A DNA stretch of 64,000 bases from JAQBDA01 sp032124675 (GCA_032124675.1 JAQBDA010000095.1:1-64000); one strand, 5' to 3'; shown: positions 42,453-52,018, counted from the first letter of the stretch. Numbers and translations: made by a program. The notes: a model not told the origin generated them from the letters alone.

Positions 42453-44009
42453 CTACTGACCCTGGACGAACGGCGGTGGGCCATTCTGGTCGAAGATCAG
42501 CGGTGGATTTAATACGATCTGATCGCCTTCATCCAGCTCACCTTCCAGGACCTGGCTCATGTCCTCAGAAGAAGCGCCCAGGCGGATTTCAACCGGCTCC
42601 AGCTTCCCATCGCGCAGCACGTACACAACCCGTTCGCCCTCCCTGGTGCGTACGGCGCGGTTGGGCACCAGCAGCACGTTCTCGAGCTGGTCGATCACCA
42701 TGTTCACTGCAGCGGTCATGCCGGGGCGGACATCTTCATCTGCATCGCTGATCTCGACCGTTACCGTGAAATCGACCGTGCCCTGCGCGGTTGTGCCGAC
42801 CGGAGAGACCTCGCTGACCACGCCGCTGTATTCCTTATTCAATATAGCGTCGAAAATCAGGCTGACCGGCTGGCCGACCTGGATGCGGTTGATATCCACC
42901 TCCGATACCTGCACGTCTACCAGCAGCCTGGAAAGGTCATCCAGCCGGAAGGCGACCGTGCCCGGGCCGACCTGGTCGCCCGGCTTGCTGTTCACGTTGG
43001 TGACCGTCCCGTCGAAGGGGGCTACGATGCGTGCCAGGTTCAGGGTGGCCTGGGCCGCGGCTAACCGGGCTTCAGCCACCGCGACATCCGCCGGGTCGGG
43101 CCCGTCTTTGACTCGCTCGAACTCGCGCTGCGCGTCAGCGAGCTGGGCTTCCAACAGGGCGACGTCGGCCGGGTTAGTGCCGTCCTTGACGCGTTCCCAC
43201 TCGCGCTGGGCCTCCAGCAGCTGTGCCTGAGCCGTAGCCAGGTTTGCTTCCTGAAGGGCGATGTCGCTGTCGGCAGCAATGCCTTCCATGCTGTTCAACT
43301 GCCGCACCGCGAAGTCATATTGCTGCTGGACTTCTGCCAGCTGGCTGAGCAGCCTGGCTCGAACCAGGTTATCCTCCGGTTTGTTCTCGTATGGTTTGTA
43401 TTTCTCTTCGGCTGTATCGAGGCGGTCTTTCGCCAGCGTGACCTGGGCTTTTGCTTCGTCGATATAGCTCTGGCTGGCCGGCGATTGCGCCCAGCGCAGC
43501 GCTCGATCGGCGTTTTCAACTGCTTTTTCGGCGGCTGCAATCGCTTCCTGCGCCCTGGCTTGCAGCAATTCCGGGTTCCCGGAATCTTCAAGAGCCTGTT
43601 CGGCCTGCTCAACCGCCTGCAGCGCCTGTGCCTGCTGGATTTGTGAGTTGAGCAGGTCGTTGAACGCTTTCTGGGCGTTGACCAGGTCCGCCTGGGCCAG
43701 GATGATCGTCTGCGGCAGGGATGTCTGCTCGAGTGAGGCCAGCACCTGGTTGGCTGTCACCGGGTCGCCGGATTGGACATTGACCTCTCCCACGGTGCCG
43801 GATGTCTGCCATGCCAGCAATGCGGTCTGGTTGGCGCGCACCACACCGGTCGCTCCAACCGTGGCTGTCAGCTCGCCGCGCCCGGCAGGCTCGGTTTGAT
43901 AGTTCGCCGCCGCGCTCGCTTGCCGCTGCTGGCGGATGTAGCTGAATCCGAAGAATGCGCCAACCCCCAGGATGACGACGATCGCGATAATAAGCCATCT
44001 TCTTCTCAT
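42453..44009 (-). CDS. RND/MacA-type periplasmic adaptor (membrane fusion protein) with extended coiled coil
   Basis: The 518-residue protein has an N-terminal membrane helix (LIIAIVVILGVGAFFGFSYI), a biotinyl-lipoyl half-motif (GVVRANQTALLAWQ), a long coiled coil (about 105-330) and beta-barrel and MP domains (IVAPFDGTVTNVNSKPGDQV). The coiled coil contains an obvious internal duplication: WERVKDGTNPADVALLEAQL is repeated as FERVKDGPDPADVAVAEARL. CGGAGG precedes the ATG. It is the adaptor of the adjacent exporter. A paralogue follows upstream at 44142. Confidence 0.92.
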   Translation of the reverse strand: MRRRWLIIAIVVILGVGAFFGFSYIRQQRQASAAANYQTEPAGRGELTATVGATGVVRANQTALLAWQTSGTVGEVNVQSGDPVTANQVLASLEQTSLPQTIILAQADLVNAQKAFNDLLNSQIQQAQALQAVEQAEQALEDSGNPELLQARAQEAIAAAEKAVENADRALRWAQSPASQSYIDEAKAQVTLAKDRLDTAEEKYKPYENKPEDNLVRARLLSQLAEVQQQYDFAVRQLNSMEGIAADSDIALQEANLATAQAQLLEAQREWERVKDGTNPADVALLEAQLADAQREFERVKDGPDPADVAVAEARLAAAQATLNLARIVAPFDGTVTNVNSKPGDQVGPGTVAFRLDDLSRLLVDVQVSEVDINRIQVGQPVSLIFDAILNKEYSGVVSEVSPVGTTAQGTVDFTVTVEISDADEDVRPGMTAAVNMVIDQLENVLLVPNRAVRTREGERVVYVLRDGKLEPVEIRLGASSEDMSQVLEGELDEGDQIVLNPPLIFDQNGPPPFVQGQ

Positions 44010-44141
44010 TAAATTTGCCTCCGATTTCCGTTCACATCACCTGCAGGAGATGTAATTTGTAAATATCTGCTCCCACCAGAACTCTGGATTGCACTTTTCC
44101 AGAAGATCGAGCGGGATTATAGAAACTGGTGTGCTTCAGCT

Positions 44142-45695
44142 TTAATCGCTGCTTTGTGGGTTGAGCAGGATCTGGTCGCCCTCTTCCAGGTCACCGCTCA
44201 CAACTTCTGAATATGTGCCTGACTTCGACCCCAGGGTCAGGACAGTAGGTAGAATGTTCCCATCCCGCAGGATATATACCACTCTCTCACCATCCAGCAG
44301 CCGTAAGGCGCTGTTGGGGACCAGCAGGACATTTTCGAGCAGTTCAATCACCACCTTGGCTGAAGCGGTCATTTCCGGGCGGATGTTCTCATCCGGGTTG
44401 CTGACCTCGATGACAATATTGAAATTGGCCATATCCTGAATCACTTCGCCCACTCGTGGTACTTCCACAATCTTGCCGGAGTATTCCTGCCCCGGAATGG
44501 CGTCGAAAGTCAGGATTGCTGCCTGCCCGACCTTGAGATTGCTGATATCAATTTCCGACACGCTGGCATCGACAAGCAGTCGAGATAGATCGTCAAGGCG
44601 AAAAGCCTGATCACCTTCGCCCACCTGATCCCCAGGTCTGGCATATGCGCTGGTAATGGTACCGCTGAATGTGGCTTCGATTTGCACCATGTCGAGGGCG
44701 GCCTGGGCGGCAGTGATGTGCGCCTGGGCGACTGCAATCTCCCCACTGTCCGGCCCGTCCATCCAGCGCTTCCATTCGCGTTGAGTATCTGCCAGCCTGG
44801 CTTCCAGCACTGCCAGATCTGCGGGGCTGGTACCAGCCTGATCTCGCTCCCAGTCGAGCTGCGCCTGTGCCAGCTGGGCCGTCGCGCGGATCAGCTCAGC
44901 TTCCGCGACTGCCACGTCGCTCGGCTTGGGCGGCTCGACCAGCCGGTTGTAGCGGGAGAGTGAATCCTCGTAGGCTCGGCGGTCCTGCAGCTCTTTCAGT
45001 TCCATGCTTTCCAGGATCCGCTTATAGAGCTCCCGGCTTTCGAAGAACATCAATTTGTCTTCGGGTTTGGTCGCCCGGCGGCGCACGCGATCGAGCTGCT
45101 TGAGGGTGTCGTTTAGCCTTTTCTCCGCCAGGAGCAGGTTGGCATTGGCCTGGTCGATGGCGGCCTGGGAGGGCGGTCTGGTGAGGATTTTGTAATTGCG
45201 CTCGGCGGTGTCATGAGCTTTCTGCGCCTCTGCCAGCGCAGTCTGGGCGCGGGATATAGTCAGTGCCGGGTCGCGGGCATCTTCCAGCGCTTGCCTGGCC
45301 TGCTCTACCGCCTGCCGGGTCTGGGCGCTTCTCACCGGGGAGCTTTGCAGGTTCTCTAGATCGCGCTGGGCGTTGACCAGGTCAGCCTGTGCCAGGATGA
45401 TTGACGGCGGCAGGCTGGACTGTTCCAGGTTCGCCAGTAATTCACCGGATTCGACTGTATCACCCAGGCCAACATACACGTCTTCTACTGTGCCGTTCGT
45501 CCTCCAGCGCAGCAGGGCATGCTGGTTGGAGCGCACCAAGCCGGAGGCCTCCACCACGATCATCAAATCGCCGCGCTGTATGGGTTCGGTCTCGACACTG
45601 GCACTGGCGCTGCGCCGCTCCAGGATAGCGTCCACCGCGAACCAGCCCAGCAGCAGGGCAGCTGCGGCGATGGCCGCAATCACGATCTTTTTCAT
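44142..45695 (-). CDS. Second MacA-type adaptor protein
   Basis: The 517-residue paralogue of the downstream adaptor has the same layout: N-terminal helix (IAAIAAAALLLGWFAV), lipoyl half-motif (GLVRSNQHALLRWR), coiled coil with long helical hairpins (about 105-335) and SGTITSAYARPGDQVGEGD. Sequence similarity is clear but divergence is large, especially in the hairpin. With only one ATPase/permease pair present, the two adaptors may form mixed assemblies or serve different partners. The leader contains a CRP/FNR-type site at 45813. Confidence 0.9.
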   Translation of the reverse strand: MKKIVIAAIAAAALLLGWFAVDAILERRSASASVETEPIQRGDLMIVVEASGLVRSNQHALLRWRTNGTVEDVYVGLGDTVESGELLANLEQSSLPPSIILAQADLVNAQRDLENLQSSPVRSAQTRQAVEQARQALEDARDPALTISRAQTALAEAQKAHDTAERNYKILTRPPSQAAIDQANANLLLAEKRLNDTLKQLDRVRRRATKPEDKLMFFESRELYKRILESMELKELQDRRAYEDSLSRYNRLVEPPKPSDVAVAEAELIRATAQLAQAQLDWERDQAGTSPADLAVLEARLADTQREWKRWMDGPDSGEIAVAQAHITAAQAALDMVQIEATFSGTITSAYARPGDQVGEGDQAFRLDDLSRLLVDASVSEIDISNLKVGQAAILTFDAIPGQEYSGKIVEVPRVGEVIQDMANFNIVIEVSNPDENIRPEMTASAKVVIELLENVLLVPNSALRLLDGERVVYILRDGNILPTVLTLGSKSGTYSEVVSGDLEEGDQILLNPQSSD

Positions 45696-45812
45696 TAAGT
45701 GCCTTCAATCCTTTATTTGTCCCATACCAATCCTCAATTCTAACCCAGTTGTATAAGAAGGATATTAACGTTACATTTGTCACAAACCAGTTTTCCCGCA
45801 CCGGGCGCACTA

Positions 45813-45841
45813 TGTGACAACTATCACAAAAAGTTGTGACA
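45813..45841. promoter_or_regulatory. CRP/FNR-family binding site in the divergent promoter region
   Basis: TGTGA-CAACTA-TCACA (45813-45828) matches the CRP/FNR consensus half-sites with a 6-bp spacer. It overlaps a longer inverted repeat TGTGACAACT-N9-AGTTGTGACA (45813-45841). It lies about 118 bp before the adaptor gene and 140 bp before the GltD-like gene. No CRP-family gene is in the window. Confidence 0.6.
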
Positions 45842-45967
45842 TCTGGGACTGAATATAAACTGGGCTTGTTATTAACATGTTAAGCAGCGAAAGAATCGCA
45901 AACTGTCATCCGAACAAAAGTAGGGTTAACAAAATATCGACGGTTTGCCATAGAAAGAGAGGAATAT

Positions 45968-47413
45968 ATGCAAGCGATCCCCAGTGAATTTTTAGCCATC
46001 GACCGTAAAGCGAGAGCCAAAATCCCCCTGACGGAAGTTGACCACAGAAATCCGCTCGACCGGATTTGTGATTTCGAGGATGTCGTCATTCCTTTGAGTG
46101 AAGAAGAAGCCATGCAGGCGGCTGCACGCTGCATCCACTGCCCCGATCCGGCACCCTGCGTGGAGGCATGCCCGGTCCATAATGACATCCCCTCGGCGAT
46201 GTGGTTGATCGAACAGGGGCAGTTCCTGGAGGCAGCCAAACTGTACCGCCAGACCAGCTCCATGCCGGAGGTCTGTGGGCGAGTCTGCCCACACGAGCAG
46301 CTCTGCCAGGGCTCGTGCGTGCGCAACCACAGTCATGAACCGGTGCTGACGGGCGCCTTAGAGGCCTTCGTTACCGATTACGCCCGCTGCCAAGAAGGTG
46401 TCTGCATCCCTGTCGGCGAGCCGACGGGCAAGCGGGTGGCAATTGTTGGCGCTGGCCCTTCTGGGCTTGCCTGCGCCGAACAGCTGCTGCAGGGCGGTCA
46501 CCAGGTGACCATTTACGATGCCAAGCCGGCTCCTGGTGGTCTGCTGGTTTACGGCATCCCCAATTTCAAGCTCCCCAAAGAAGTGGTCTTCGCCCGCTGG
46601 AACGACCTGGCACAGGCGGGTGTGGAATTCGTCCCCAACACCTATGTCGGCAAAGATGTCACCATCGAAGCTTTATTCGACCAGGGGTATGAGGCGGTTT
46701 ATATCGGGGTGGGTACTTTGATTGATGCTCCGATGGAAGTCCCCGGGGAGGACCTGCCGGGCGTGTATAAAGCCACCGAATTCTTGACCCGGGCAAATGT
46801 TGACACCAGTATCCTGCCGGAGGATATGCGCCTGCGCCCCGAGATCGGCGGCAAGGTGGCGGTTATCGGCGGCGGCGACACCGCCTCGGACTGCCTGCGC
46901 ACCGCGCTGCGCATGGGAGCCGAAGAGGTGGTCTGCCTGTATCGCCGGACGGAGAAAGAGATGCCTGGCGGCAAAAAAGACCGCGCGCTGGCGCGTGAGG
47001 AAGGGGCTAAATACCAGTTCCTCACCCAGCCCGTGAAATTTATCGCCGGAGAGGATGGTCGTCTGGCAGAGATTGAGTGTATTCAGATGGAACTGGGCGA
47101 GCCGGATGCCAAAGGGCGCCGCCGACCGGTGCCTATTGAGGATACGAATTTTATCGTCAAGGCTGATACGGCTATTCTGGCGCTGGGCTATTGGCCTGAC
47201 CCGATTATCGGTGATACCACGCCCGGGCTCGAGACCCATAAATGGGGCCTGATCGTGACCGATCGTAAGACTGGGGCGACCTCCCGACCGGGTGTATACG
47301 CGGGCGGCGATGTAGTTACCGGACCCGACCTGGTGGTGACAGCCGTGGCATCCGGGCGTAGAGCTGCCGCCTCGATAGATGCTTATTTGCAAGAGGCTTT
47401 GCTGACCGGCTAG
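45968..47413 (+). CDS. GltD-like NAD(P)H:FAD oxidoreductase with N-terminal Fe-S domain
   Basis: The 481-residue protein has the DPYD/GltD N-terminal Cys-rich domain that binds 4Fe-4S clusters (CIHCPDPAPCVEAC, VCGRVCPHEQLCQGSC). The FAD-binding GAGPSGLACAEQL (about 160) and NAD(P)-binding GGGDTASDCLRTALR follow. It matches the glutamate synthase small subunit and its relatives (NfnB, sulfide dehydrogenase). No gltB neighbour exists here, so the electron acceptor is uncertain. GAGG 5 bp before the ATG supports the start. Confidence 0.88.
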   Translation: MQAIPSEFLAIDRKARAKIPLTEVDHRNPLDRICDFEDVVIPLSEEEAMQAAARCIHCPDPAPCVEACPVHNDIPSAMWLIEQGQFLEAAKLYRQTSSMPEVCGRVCPHEQLCQGSCVRNHSHEPVLTGALEAFVTDYARCQEGVCIPVGEPTGKRVAIVGAGPSGLACAEQLLQGGHQVTIYDAKPAPGGLLVYGIPNFKLPKEVVFARWNDLAQAGVEFVPNTYVGKDVTIEALFDQGYEAVYIGVGTLIDAPMEVPGEDLPGVYKATEFLTRANVDTSILPEDMRLRPEIGGKVAVIGGGDTASDCLRTALRMGAEEVVCLYRRTEKEMPGGKKDRALAREEGAKYQFLTQPVKFIAGEDGRLAEIECIQMELGEPDAKGRRRPVPIEDTNFIVKADTAILALGYWPDPIIGDTTPGLETHKWGLIVTDRKTGATSRPGVYAGGDVVTGPDLVVTAVASGRRAAASIDAYLQEALLTG

Positions 47414-47454
47414 CTGGTCGCTGACTCTTGTAACTCCTTCCTCCTTTCGCTGCC

Positions 47455-47485
47455 GTGAGCGATCCTGTTATACAGGGTCGCTCAC
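47455..47485. terminator. Hairpin between convergent GltD-like and osmC genes
   Basis: Stem GTGAGCGA-CCTG/CAGG-TCGCTCAC with small bulges. There is no T tract. Confidence 0.55.
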
Positions 47486-47491
47486 TGGCTG

Positions 47492-47920
47492 TTAACTGGT
47501 CTGCAGGCTCACTACCTGGATGGAATCGAGCACCACCGGGGTTTCTACTCGCAGGCTGTTCTGGATCTCGGCCATATGGTCTGTCACCCTCATCAGCGTG
47601 CGAATCTCATCATCGCTGGCTGCGGCCACCACCCTGGCACGGTAGACAACGTTGCGTGCCGGTACGCCTTCGTCCCCGAACTCGCCTTCGACATCGACTT
47701 CGACACTCTCGATTGTGATACCGCGTTTTGCGGCCTCCCGGTAGATATCATTGCAGTAGCAGGTCGCTATCGCCAGGAACAGCAGCTCCCCCCCGCTCAC
47801 ACTGGAGCCAAATCCACTTTCCCTGGTTGGGATGTCGACTCCTTGGACACGGTCGTCTGTTCTCAAAATCACATGCTGGTTGCCCTGACTGTTCTGTAAC
47901 CTCGCTCCAATTTTGATCAT
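47492..47920 (-). CDS. OsmC/Ohr-family protein
   Basis: The 142-residue protein fits the OsmC family (GSSVSGGELLFLAIATCYCNDIYREAAKRGI, then VEVDVEGEFGDEGVPARNV). OsmC and Ohr are peroxiredoxins with two redox Cys. Here Cys residues occur only in the ATCYCND helix, and the N-terminal catalytic Cys position is not obvious, so this may belong to the YhfA-like subgroup. A GGTGAGAG precedes the ATG. It is transcribed convergently with the GltD-like gene. Confidence 0.82.
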   Translation of the reverse strand: MIKIGARLQNSQGNQHVILRTDDRVQGVDIPTRESGFGSSVSGGELLFLAIATCYCNDIYREAAKRGITIESVEVDVEGEFGDEGVPARNVVYRARVVAAASDDEIRTLMRVTDHMAEIQNSLRVETPVVLDSIQVVSLQTS

Positions 47921-48286
47921 CTCTCACCTCGAAGATAGAACTCATCTCAAAAATGGAGGTGTGAGGTGTTTAGCGGCGCTGCAGCGCCGCTAAACACCTC
48001 CTTTCCTTATTCTTGAGATGGCTTCTAGTCAAACCCCGGAAAAAACCAAACTGATTTTCCCTGAACCGTATACCATCTATAGAAATTATATATTGAAAAT
48101 GTCCTGCTGAAGTTATCAATAGCTTAAGCCGCCGGAGACCGCCCAGGACACGGCTTTGAGAAAGTCATGAGAACATCTGAACCGGGAAGTCCGAGATGGC
48201 GGATAAGCGTTATAATTAATGGGTTGTGTGCCAACCGGCATAGGGTTTTATATGCTGAAGATTAATTAGAAGGATACCCGAACCCG
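47921..48286. other. Upstream region of gyrA
   Basis: Besides the palindromic element at 47943-48020, the region holds a TATAAT (48211-48216), a likely -10 box for gyrA without a clear -35. No gene is seen. Confidence 0.55.
47943..48020. repeat. Large palindromic element
   Basis: The core 47963-48000 is a perfect 38-bp palindrome whose arm reads GAGGTGTTTAGCGGCGCTG. Outer arms CATCTCAA (47943) and TTGAGATG (48013) extend the symmetry. A related hairpin with arm GGTGTTTGGGCG is at 58559. Confidence 0.75.
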
Positions 48287-50770
48287 ATGGAAATGGGAAC
48301 TGTTCAACAGGTTGATATAGACGATCAGATGCGTTCAGCATACCTGGACTACGCGATGAGCGTGATCGTTGCCCGGGCGCTTCCGGATGTGCGCGATGGG
48401 CTGAAGCCGGTTCACCGGCGCATCCTGTATGCGATGTATGATATGGGGCTGCGCGCCAATACACCCTCGCGGAAATCCGCGCGTATCGTGGGAGAAGTTT
48501 TGGGTAAATATCACCCCCATGGTGATGCCGCAGTCTATGACACTATGGCGCGCCTGGCACAGGATTTCTCCATGCGCTATCTCCTGGTGAACGGGCAGGG
48601 CAACTTCGGCTCGATAGACGGTGATGCTCCCGCCGCGATGCGTTATACCGAAGCCCGGCTGACGCGACCGGCAGAGGAGCTCCTGGCGGATATCGACAAG
48701 AACACGGTTGAATTTACGCCCAATTTCGACGACTCACTTAAAGAACCCACTGTCCTGCCGGCCAGACTGCCCAACCTGCTGTTGAACGGTGCCTCCGGGA
48801 TCGCGGTCGGTATGGCGACCAATATCCCTCCCCACAACCTGAGCGAGCTGATTGCAGCGCTCACATTCCTGATCGACAATTACGACCGGGCGGATGAGGT
48901 GACAGTCGAGGAGCTGATCAAGTTCGTGCCCGGTCCGGATTTTCCCACCGGAGGTGTGATCGTCGGTTCAGAGGGGATCCGCATGGCGTACAGCACGGGG
49001 CGTGGCCGGATTGTGCTGCGCGGGCTGGCGCATATAGAGGAGATGGCCGGAAATCGCTTCCGGATCGTTGTAACAGAGATCCCTTACCAGCTCAATAAAT
49101 CCTCTCTCATCGAACGGATTGCGGAGCTGGCGCGTGAAGGCCGGCTGGACGATATCTCCGATCTCCGTGATGAGTCGGACCGGCGGGGGATGAGCATTAT
49201 CATCGAGCTTAAACGTGGGGCGCAGCCCAAGCAAGTCCTCAACAAGCTGTTCAAATATACGGCCCTGCAGTCCACATTTGGCGTCCAAATGCTGGCGCTG
49301 GTGGATGGGGTGCCGCGCTTGTTATCCCTGCGGCGGGCGCTGCAGTATTATATCGAACACCGCCGGGAAGTGATCACTCGCCGTTCGCAGTACGAATTGG
49401 AGAAAGCGCGCGCGCGCGCCCACATCCTGGAAGGGCTGATGATCGCCCTGGCCAACCTGGATGAAGTCATCCGCACCATCCGGGGGTCGGCAGATGCGGA
49501 AAATGCCAAAGTGCAGCTGATGGCACGCTTCAAGCTCAGCGATCTGCAGGCACAGGCTATCCTGGATATGCAGCTGCGTCGCCTGGCTGCCCTGGAGCGG
49601 CAGAAGATCGAAGACGAACAGCGCCAGATCCTGGAAAAAATTGCCGGTCTCGAGGATCTGCTCGCCAGCTCTAGGAAAATCTTGGACGTGATCCGCTCGG
49701 ACCTGGAAGAGATGGTCGGGAGCTACGGCGATGAGCGGCGCACATATATTGCCCATGATGCAAGCGAAGAGTTCGCCGAAGAGGACCTGGTTGCGGATGA
49801 AGCCGTCCTGGTCAGCATCACGCAGCGCGGCTATATTAAACGGGTGATGGCGAAGACCTACCGGTCTCAAGCGCGCGGCGGTCGTGGTGTACAAGGTCAC
49901 GCCACGAAGAATGAGGATGAGGTAGTGATGCTGATCCCGGCCCGCACGCTGGACACTTTGCTGTTCTTCTCTGACCGGGGTAAGGTGTATTCTGAACGGA
50001 CATACTTGATCCCTGACGCCGACCGCACCGGGCGCGGGATTCCCATTGTAAACGTGCTGGCGCTGAACTCGGGCGAGTCGATCACGGCAGTCGTGTCGGT
50101 GCCGGATTTTGCCGCTGCAGAATACTGCATGATGGTGACGCGCAAAGGGCGTGCCAAGCGGGTGGAATTATCCGAGTTTTCATCCGTGCGCCCGTCCGGG
50201 TTGATAGCCATCTCCTTGGCCGATCAGGATGAGTTGGGATGGGTGCGGCTGACACAGGGGGACAGCGAGGTGATCCTGGTCACTGAACAGGGCCAGGCAG
50301 TCCGCTTCGCTGAGGAAGAGGTGCGTTCTATGGGTCGTGTGGCCGCTGGAGTGATCGGCATCCGCTTGAAGAAGGGCGATTTCGTCACCGGTATGGAAGT
50401 TGTCGAACCGGACGCCGATCTGCTGGTGGTGACCACACGCGGCTTTGGGAAGCGCACTCCGCTGGACGAGTATCCAACCAGATCGCGTGCCACGAGCGGC
50501 GTGCAGACGATCGACAAAAAGGCCATGTCTATTGTAGGCGGCATAGCTGCCGCGCGGGTAGTTCAGGATGCCGATGAGCTTACCCTGATATCCGCGGTTG
50601 GTGTGGTGCTGCGAACAAAAGTAATGACGATCTCAAGATCGAGCCGCGCCACGCGCGGGGTTGTTTTGATGAATTTGCAGGAGAGAGATTCGGTAGCTTC
50701 CGTGGCGCGCATCTCGGCTGCAGATTTGCAGCGGGTTGGTGCGGCCGGGGATGAACAGGTAGAAGATTGA
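48287..50770 (+). CDS. gyrA: DNA gyrase subunit A
   Basis: The 827-residue protein has the catalytic Tyr in AMRYTEARL (about 120), a QRDR that reads HPHGDAAVYDT, the coiled-coil region (about 370-480) and six beta-pinwheel repeats. The GyrA box reads QARGGRG, which separates it from ParC. The position equivalent to E. coli Ser83 is Ala, which lowers quinolone binding in other species such as mycobacteria. AAGGA lies upstream of the ATG. gyrB is not adjacent. A terminator follows. Confidence 0.97.
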   Translation: MEMGTVQQVDIDDQMRSAYLDYAMSVIVARALPDVRDGLKPVHRRILYAMYDMGLRANTPSRKSARIVGEVLGKYHPHGDAAVYDTMARLAQDFSMRYLLVNGQGNFGSIDGDAPAAMRYTEARLTRPAEELLADIDKNTVEFTPNFDDSLKEPTVLPARLPNLLLNGASGIAVGMATNIPPHNLSELIAALTFLIDNYDRADEVTVEELIKFVPGPDFPTGGVIVGSEGIRMAYSTGRGRIVLRGLAHIEEMAGNRFRIVVTEIPYQLNKSSLIERIAELAREGRLDDISDLRDESDRRGMSIIIELKRGAQPKQVLNKLFKYTALQSTFGVQMLALVDGVPRLLSLRRALQYYIEHRREVITRRSQYELEKARARAHILEGLMIALANLDEVIRTIRGSADAENAKVQLMARFKLSDLQAQAILDMQLRRLAALERQKIEDEQRQILEKIAGLEDLLASSRKILDVIRSDLEEMVGSYGDERRTYIAHDASEEFAEEDLVADEAVLVSITQRGYIKRVMAKTYRSQARGGRGVQGHATKNEDEVVMLIPARTLDTLLFFSDRGKVYSERTYLIPDADRTGRGIPIVNVLALNSGESITAVVSVPDFAAAEYCMMVTRKGRAKRVELSEFSSVRPSGLIAISLADQDELGWVRLTQGDSEVILVTEQGQAVRFAEEEVRSMGRVAAGVIGIRLKKGDFVTGMEVVEPDADLLVVTTRGFGKRTPLDEYPTRSRATSGVQTIDKKAMSIVGGIAAARVVQDADELTLISAVGVVLRTKVMTISRSSRATRGVVLMNLQERDSVASVARISAADLQRVGAAGDEQVED

Positions 50771-50813
50771 GCGCGGTGCTGAAAGCGGGCAGTTAAATGC
50801 CATTAAATGCCAG

Positions 50814-50851
50814 CCGCCAGGTGACAGAATAACACCTGGCGGTCTGTATTT
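50814..50851. terminator. Terminator after gyrA
   Basis: Stem CCGCCAGGTG/CACCTGGCGG is followed by TCTGTATTTAT. It lies between convergent genes. Confidence 0.75.
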
Positions 50852-51062
50852 ATATGAACGGAAGGACGATTTTCTCGGTGACGATCAGGCAGAAAGCACT
50901 CAATACACAGGCAATCACCAGCAGCATCAGGGCGATAACAAAGCGCTGCACGGAAGTCATGCCTATGAAGGGACGCTTCTTTTGAAATGTCTCTGGCGTG
51001 TCGCTGTCTTCGAACTCGAAAATCATTGAGCTGTCGGAGTCATCGCGAAAATCATCCAGCAT
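50850..51062 (-). CDS. Small single-span membrane protein
   Basis: The 70-residue protein has an acidic N-terminus (DDFRDDSDSS, EFEDSD), a short basic patch (QKKRP) and one long hydrophobic helix (FVIALMLLVIACVLSAFCLIV). GGGAG 7 bp upstream of the ATG supports expression. I do not recognise a family. The acidic end would be cytoplasmic by the positive-inside rule. Confidence 0.65.
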   Translation of the reverse strand: MLDDFRDDSDSSMIFEFEDSDTPETFQKKRPFIGMTSVQRFVIALMLLVIACVLSAFCLIVTEKIVLPFI

Positions 51063-51151
51063 ATCTGTTCTCCCGGGTTCTGGTCTAAAGGCTGCCGTCT
51101 ATCCACTGGCGATCATTACTGGGAGGAATGATCTACCTCAACGGCTCTCAT

Positions 51152-52018
51152 TTACGTGCGTGTGCCATCCACCTGCCGCATTCGGATCTCTCCAAACCGG
51201 ACAGGTACGATCTCTCCTGAACCCAGGCGCAGGCGCAGGGAGCCATCCGGATTGATGCCTGCCACCTGCCCCTCCTGGACCGGCACTGTATCCTCAGTTG
51301 CCCCGGTCTCAGCCAGCACCACCACCCATTCACCACGGAATGCAAGCCGACCAAGCCAGGCGTGCAAGAACTCTTCCGCTGCTATTTGCCCTTTCCAGTG
51401 CAAGAAATTTGCCAGCAGGCTGTTGAGCAGTGCCCATCGATCGACCGGGTTCCCGATGATCTCATCCAGGCAGGTGGCGGGGAAGCTGAGTTCATCCGGC
51501 GGTGGCACCGATTGGGGCGTAACGTTAATGCCGATACCCAGGATGGCAGCACTCAATTGGCTGCCTGACCACTGCAGCTCGACCAGCACGCCTGCCACTT
51601 TGCGGCGGGTGGCGATCACATCGTTGGGCCACTTAATCTGTGCAGGCAGCATCGGCGGCAGGGCCTGGTTCAGGGTCTCACATACTGCCAGAGCGCCCAG
51701 AGCTGTAAGCCGGGTAAGTGCAGTATGACTGTTGCCCTGCGATAGTCCATCCAGCGAATCAGATGCGATCTCTAAAGGCAGGCCTTCTGGGCGCAGCACC
51801 AGGCTGAATGCCAGTCCTGTGCCCGGCGGAGTAAACCACTGCCGGTCCAGGCGACCGCGCCCCGCGGTCTGTTCATCAGCAACCACTACGGAGAGATCGG
51901 GAGCCCCGGCAGCAGCCCAGCGGATCGCCAGGTCGTTGGTTGAGCTGACTATGCCGTAGTAGCGTACCGGACCGAGAGGCAGGTCAGCGAGCAGGTTTTC
52001 AAGGCTGTGCTGGTCCAT
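51152..52018 (-). CDS. birA: Biotin--[acetyl-CoA-carboxylase] ligase, monofunctional
   Basis: Activates biotin and attaches it to biotin carboxyl carrier proteins. The adenylate loop is AGRGRLDRQW, followed by GLAFSLVLRPEG and the lysine in IKWPNDV. A C-terminal SH3-like domain completes the 288 residues. There is no N-terminal helix-turn-helix, so it is not a repressor. It lies head-to-head with rpsB. Confidence 0.94.
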   Translation of the reverse strand: MDQHSLENLLADLPLGPVRYYGIVSSTNDLAIRWAAAGAPDLSVVVADEQTAGRGRLDRQWFTPPGTGLAFSLVLRPEGLPLEIASDSLDGLSQGNSHTALTRLTALGALAVCETLNQALPPMLPAQIKWPNDVIATRRKVAGVLVELQWSGSQLSAAILGIGINVTPQSVPPPDELSFPATCLDEIIGNPVDRWALLNSLLANFLHWKGQIAAEEFLHAWLGRLAFRGEWVVVLAETGATEDTVPVQEGQVAGINPDGSLRLRLGSGEIVPVRFGEIRMRQVDGTRT

